Assembly (NCBI GenBank): GCA_000969725.1
Contig: JXSR01S009216.1
Strand: one strand, 5' to 3'
DNA from: Ophiothrix spiculata
Lineage: Eukaryota > Echinodermata > Ophiuroidea > Amphilepidida > Ophiotrichidae
DNA length: 22,464 nucleotides
Under the pieces are notes generated by a model that had not been told where the DNA came from, ran no database searches, and saw only the letters and a list, made by a program, of their open reading frames with translations. This document shows, piece after piece, positions 19,557 to 22,464 of this stretch (position 1 is its first letter; each line of letters opens with the position of its first letter). The position numbers and the translations under genes were made by a program.

Positions 19557-19816
19557 GGGGCATAATCAATATAGAGACGAGCGATCGCTCGGGCCGCCCG
19601 AGCCATGAAGCCAGGTAATTGATCGTCTTATCTTTGCATTTCACTCATCTGTGGCAACAAATTTAGTAATATAATGGTGAATAATATCAATACGTACCAA
19701 ACTATCTAATCTATAATGATTGCTCGACCTAGGTATTGACTTGGCTTGGGTCAAGAAGATCGGCTCGTCCTTGCTCGGCTCGGGTGAGTTGCTCGGGTCT
19801 AAATTGATTATGTCCC
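19557..19816. mobile_element. PIF/Harbinger-like MITE with TTA duplication
   Basis: A 260-bp element. The left TIR GGGGCATAATCAAT (19557-19570) pairs with ATTGATTATGTCCC (19803-19816), with one mismatch. TTA lies directly outside both ends (19554-19556 and 19817-19819). A 3-bp TTA target and GG-starting TIRs fit PIF/Harbinger. The sub-terminal regions are conspicuously GC-rich for this window, with repeated GCTCGG/CCGAGC motifs such as GCTCGGGCCGCCCGAGC, itself a near-perfect palindrome at about 19587-19603. The minus-strand 60-codon frame across it is not a gene. Confidence 0.85.
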
Positions 19817-19854
19817 TTACCATCAGTACATATTAACAACAAGAGAATGGAAAG

Positions 19855-19927
19855 TGCACCTACTAGGGAATTGAACTAGGGACCTGTGGAATATAAATCC
19901 AATGCCTTGACCCACCTGGCCGTGGAG
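19855..19927 (-). repeat. tRNA-derived SINE head or tRNA pseudogene
   Basis: Read on the minus strand: A-box-like GGCCAGGTGGG (19911-19921), an anticodon-arm-like stem TGGA-TTTATAT-TCCA with a 7-base loop (19887-19901), and a B box GTTCAATTCCC (19866-19876). The acceptor-stem ends do not pair, so it is not a functional tRNA. It is probably the head of a SINE whose body is not recognisable. It lies shortly after the TTA-flanked MITE. Confidence 0.65.
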
Positions 19928-20311
19928 CTTGCATGGTTTGACAGGTCTCTGAATATTTTTAAGTAGATAGCACAATTATAACATCCCCTCACTTTTCAAG
20001 GTTCTTATTTTCACCCACTTCAAATACCAAATATGCAAGCTCCTCACAGACGTTGTGACGCATGAATCCTATATAGAGTAGAATAGTTATCTGATCCATG
20101 TGATGTAGACATAAATATTCATATACCTCATTTCTTAACAATGGTATTAGAATTCCAGAAATCGTGATTTGCATAAGAGATATTGGTTTCAAAGATGCTT
20201 ACAAATTTAAGCTTACTTACAGCATTATTTTTACAGACAATAATGACTATTGCTGAAAAAAATATCCCTGCATTGTGAGAGGGAAAAACATGCACTTTAA
20301 AAGCTGACATG
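19928..20311. other. Non-coding stretch
   Basis: No gene recognised. Minus-strand frames at 19989-20192 and 20128-20343 overlap each other and the next MITE, and carry no recognisable domain. Confidence 0.45.
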
Positions 20312-20738
20312 ACTGCCTCTCGCAAAATGAGCGAAAGTCGCAATTTTCAAAATTGAGTTTATGGCATATTTTAATTCTCTATAATCTTAGCTTTCTAATG
20401 ATATATAATATGTCCTACTTTCTTTCTACAATCTTCATTTAGAGATCAAAATATAAGGCAGTCTACTCAAAATCTTACAGTAAAATATTGTAGCAAATCG
20501 ATTTTAAAGTTACTGACTTCTATAGTGTATGATAGCAAAATGTGATCAATTACCCGTGAATAAGTGCCCTTCTTGGCATAATTGACCTTCAAAACGTGAG
20601 ACATAGTTTAGAACTTATGCATTAATGTGTTTTATGTCAACAAACAAAATTTGATATTTTCACCATATTTTTACTTTAACAGCCATTTATTCAAAATTTT
20701 CAATTGTGACTTTCCGCTCATTTTGCCAGAACACCACT
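20312..20738 (+). mobile_element. MITE family 2, copy 2
   Basis: A diverged copy of 3418-3849 in the same orientation, about 427 bp. The left end is CTCGCAAAATGAGCGAAAGT. The right end, reverse-complemented, is TGGCAAAATGAGCGGAAAGT, making a clear inverted repeat that the first copy shows less well. Shared internal blocks are TCTCTATAATCT, CTTTCTTTCT, AGATCAAAAT, CAAAATGTGATCAATT, TTATGCA and CCATTTATTCAAAA. No transposase. A 61-codon frame at 20627-20812 starts inside it and is incidental. Confidence 0.75.
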
Positions 20739-20814
20739 CATTTGACAAGTGCTTCATCCTTCTAGAAAGTGTGAGTGTAGCTCTACATGTATATACTGGT
20801 CATCTGATATAGAC

Positions 20815-21236
20815 TATCTACTTCTATTTCTACTTCTACGCTTATTCTCATCAAAGCCTTTTCAGCATCTAGATGAGCTCTCTGGTCTTAGAGAGATGAT
20901 ATACTTTTGAAGGTATAGTGACTATGCACTCTGGTCCTAGAGTAGATGACGTATTTTGACATACGGTCACGGTTGCCGGGGAAGGTTCCCCTACTCTTAT
21001 TTCGAACGGCCATAGCCTAGCCCGTGACGTTCTTTTACATCCGACAGTGTGTCAGGAACACTTCAGATGGGACCGACGGCTCTACGTGCCCTCCGAAGCA
21101 CGAAGCAAGTAGAGCAAAGTTTCTTGCTTAAGGAAACAAGGAGACGTACCGAGAGTCAAGACCGGGACTCGACCCCACGACAGACGCATTCATTTGATTA
21201 TGAGTCCAACGCTCTAACCACTCGGCCACGCTCCCC
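20815..21236 (-). mobile_element. tRNA-derived SINE with conserved central domain
   Basis: On the minus strand it starts with a tRNA-like head containing an A box GTGGCCGAGTGGT (21217-21229), an anticodon arm with loop CTCATAA, and a B box GGGGTCGAGTCCC (21164-21176). The body that follows includes TTAAGCAAGAAACTTTGCTC, TACTTGCTTCGTGCTTCGG and AGAGCCGTCGGTCCC. I recall this pattern as the conserved domain shared by many animal SINEs (Nin-DC/MetaSINE type). The tail is a GTAGAA-rich run at about 20815-20842. SINEs of this kind are transcribed by RNA polymerase III and copied by a LINE partner. No clear target duplication was found. Confidence 0.8.
20880..20959. repeat. 49-bp-spaced direct repeat in the SINE 3' body
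   Basis: CTCTGGTCTTAGAGAGATGA then TATACTTTTGA (20880-20910) recurs as CTCTGGTCCTAGAGTAGATG then ACGTATTTTGA (20929-20959). Each unit opens with a small palindrome, CTCTGGTCYTAGAG. The duplication lies towards the 3' end of the minus-strand SINE and may be specific to this subfamily or copy. Confidence 0.65.
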
Positions 21237-21384
21237 TCTATCAAAGCAATCCTTGAATCAATTATCTAGTCCAACACCCCTAAATCAATTCTCTAGTCCA
21301 GCAAGCATATAATGCATTTGCTTGCAAATGTCCAACAGGAATTTTGCCTGTTAAATATTGATCTACTGAAAATGTTTTGTTATG
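21237..21384. other. Spacer with a short direct repeat
   Basis: ATCAATTMTCTAGTCCA occurs twice in direct order at about 21257-21300. No gene is seen. Confidence 0.5.
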
Positions 21385-21392
21385 GTTGATTC

Positions 21393-22085
21393 GGGGACAG
21401 CTCGCTAGCCCGACAACTCGCTAGTCCGACTACTCGTTAGTTTGAAAGCTTGCTAGTCCGACGACTTGCTAGTCCGACAACTCGCTAGTCTGAATTTTAA
21501 TTTAGGCTCGCCAGTCCGAAAAATGAAAAAGGCTCGCTAGTCTGAATGTTAAAAACGGCTCGCCAGTCCGAATTTAAATAACAGCTCGCTAGTCCAAATT
21601 TCAAAATAGGCTCGCTAGTCCGAATTCTGAAATAGGCTCGCTAGTCCAAATTTTAAAAACAGCTCGCTAGTCCGAATATGGCAAAATGTGTGCATATTTC
21701 TATTACAGTTTTTCAAAATTCAGACTAGCGAGCTGTTTTCAAAATTCGGACTAGCGAGCCTATTTCAGAATTCAAGACTAGCGAGCCTATTTTGAAATTC
21801 GGACTAGCGAGCCTATTATGAAATTTGGAATAGCGAGCTGTTATTTAAATTCGGACTGGCGAGCGGTTTTTAACATTCGGACTAGCGAGTTGCTTTTAAA
21901 ATTCGGACTGACGAGCCTATTTTCATATTCGGACTAGCGAACCTTCGTACTTGGGAGCTGTTTTTTTGAACTAGCGAGCCTTTTTCAAGGTTATATTTTC
22001 CCCATTGAATAACGTTTCGGACTAGCGAGCCTTTGGACTAGCAAAATTTTGGACTAGCGAGTTGTCGGACTGGCGAGCGGACCCC
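21393..22085. mobile_element. Palindromic array element with 8-bp target duplication
   Basis: A 693-bp element bordered by GTTGATTC on both sides (21385-21392 and 22086-22093). Termini are GGGGACAGCTCGCTAG and, reverse-complemented, GGGGTCCGCTCGCCAG. The left arm is a phased tandem array. Five 16-bp units (CTCGCTAGTCCGACAA type) start at 21401, 21417, 21433, 21449 and 21465. Seven 26-bp units (CTCGCTAGTCCGAATTNNNA type) start at 21481, 21507, 21533, 21559, 21585, 21611 and 21637, plus a partial eighth at 21663. The right arm is the inverted series, with unit-by-unit identity of the variable parts. A loop of about 45 bp separates them (about 21675-21717). It encodes no protein. An 8-bp duplication is typical of hAT and P, and 8-9 bp of Merlin. 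The family is not assigned. Confidence 0.85.
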
Positions 22086-22093
22086 GTTGATTC

Positions 22094-22369
22094 TACCCAT
22101 TCCAGTCAAGCACCCAACTGATTGATCATAAATTGCAAAACAATCTACAGAACTGAGAGAACCTAACTTGTGTGTTTTATGCCGTGTTTTTTTTAAATAA
22201 ATCAATTCAAAGAGTTGACTGTCGCAAGGCTGTATCTGCATATCAACAATCTGAAAAACAAAAGATGTTGAGACCTGAGCTCTATTACTGGGGTGTACAC
22301 ACAAACCTTCATCCATCACATACTGATAAAGATGGTCAAATTTGAGAGATGCTTGAGGTTATTTGAACA
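22094..22369. other. Non-coding spacer
   Basis: No gene is supported. A minus-strand 93-codon frame at 22038-22319 overlaps the palindromic element and has no recognisable domain. Confidence 0.45.
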
Positions 22370-22464
22370 GCCCAGTGGGCACAAATTTGTTTTCAACGTC
22401 GAATTAACGTTAAATTAACGTTGTGATTTTAACACAACCCTTTTTTAACGTGTTTTCAACGTTT
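22370..22464. repeat. AACGTT-rich repeat, cut by window edge
   Basis: After GCCCAGTGGGCAC (22370-22382), the sequence is dominated by repeats of TTAACGTT, TTCAACGTT and AACGTG. GTTGTGATTTTAACACAAC forms a small palindrome at about 22420-22438. This looks like one end of a transposon or satellite made of AACGTT units. The rest lies beyond the window. Confidence 0.6.

Noticed and set aside
21393..22085. CRISPR-like array of regularly spaced repeats
   Set aside because: The 26-bp periodicity comes from repeats with short AT-rich tails that are themselves mirrored in the other arm. There are no unique spacers or cas genes, and the context is an animal genome with an 8-bp target duplication around the unit.
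22038..22319. 93-codon minus-strand open frame
   Set aside because: It starts in unique AT-rich DNA and ends inside the palindromic element. No recognisable domain.

Overview
The window looks like intergenic or intronic DNA from an animal with a repeat-rich, AT-rich nuclear genome. It has no bacterial-style gene packing, and the longest ATG-initiated open frame is 128 codons. It holds tRNA-derived SINEs read from the minus strand and many short inverted-repeat transposons. The repeat types suggest a marine invertebrate, for example an echinoderm, hemichordate, amphioxus or mollusc. They include a TIR reading GGGCCCGTTTCATAAAG, a TA-flanked family beginning CTGTAAACGCC, an (AAT)n tract followed by an AGCGCTT module, and a SINE whose body resembles the conserved metazoan Nin-DC/MetaSINE-type domain. 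That taxonomic guess comes from remembered repeat types and was not tested by a search.

No complete protein-coding gene can be supported. The one coding candidate is a short, GC-richer, cysteine-rich open frame near 3.3 kb. It could be a terminal exon on the plus strand, ending in CCxSC with an AATAAA hexamer across its stop codon. A perfect 5' splice-site consensus lies at 313-321, next to an AG. All other open frames are short, AT-rich and mostly fall inside repeats.

Layout. 1-1365: plain AT-rich DNA with a splice-like junction. 1366-1790: MITE family 1, copy 1. 1933-3025: a 1.1-kb inverted-repeat element with five copies of a 14-bp internal motif. 3221-3403: candidate terminal exon. 3418-3849: MITE family 2, copy 1. 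3850-6300: sparse repeats, an (AAT)n microsatellite and a degenerate TGACACC array. 6309-6857: a Harbinger-like element inserted in that array. 7335-7459, 7633-8105 and 8619-9219: three more inverted-repeat elements. 9776-10713: an element of about 0.94 kb with TIRs starting GGSC. 11117-11533: a scrambled inverted repeat. 12722-12971: a MITE. 13509-13839: MITE family 1, copy 2, with its core inverted. 14222-14443, 16848-17009 and 17073-17221: three copies of a CTGTAAA family. 15814-16036: a hairpin element. 16388-16470 and 19855-19927: tRNA-like SINE heads. 19557-19816: a Harbinger-like MITE. 20312-20738: MITE family 2, copy 2. 20815-21236: a SINE. 21393-22085: a giant hairpin built from phased 16-bp and 26-bp units, with an 8-bp target duplication. 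22370-22464: the start of an AACGTT-rich repeat cut by the window edge.

There is no gene network to describe. The content is a record of successive transposon insertions. The most unusual items are the phased palindromic array at 21.4-22.1 kb, the pair of MITE copies that differ by a precise 57-bp inversion, the 1.1-kb element with an iterated GTGAGCTACGTTAC motif, and the Harbinger-like insertion whose empty site survives in a neighbouring repeat unit.
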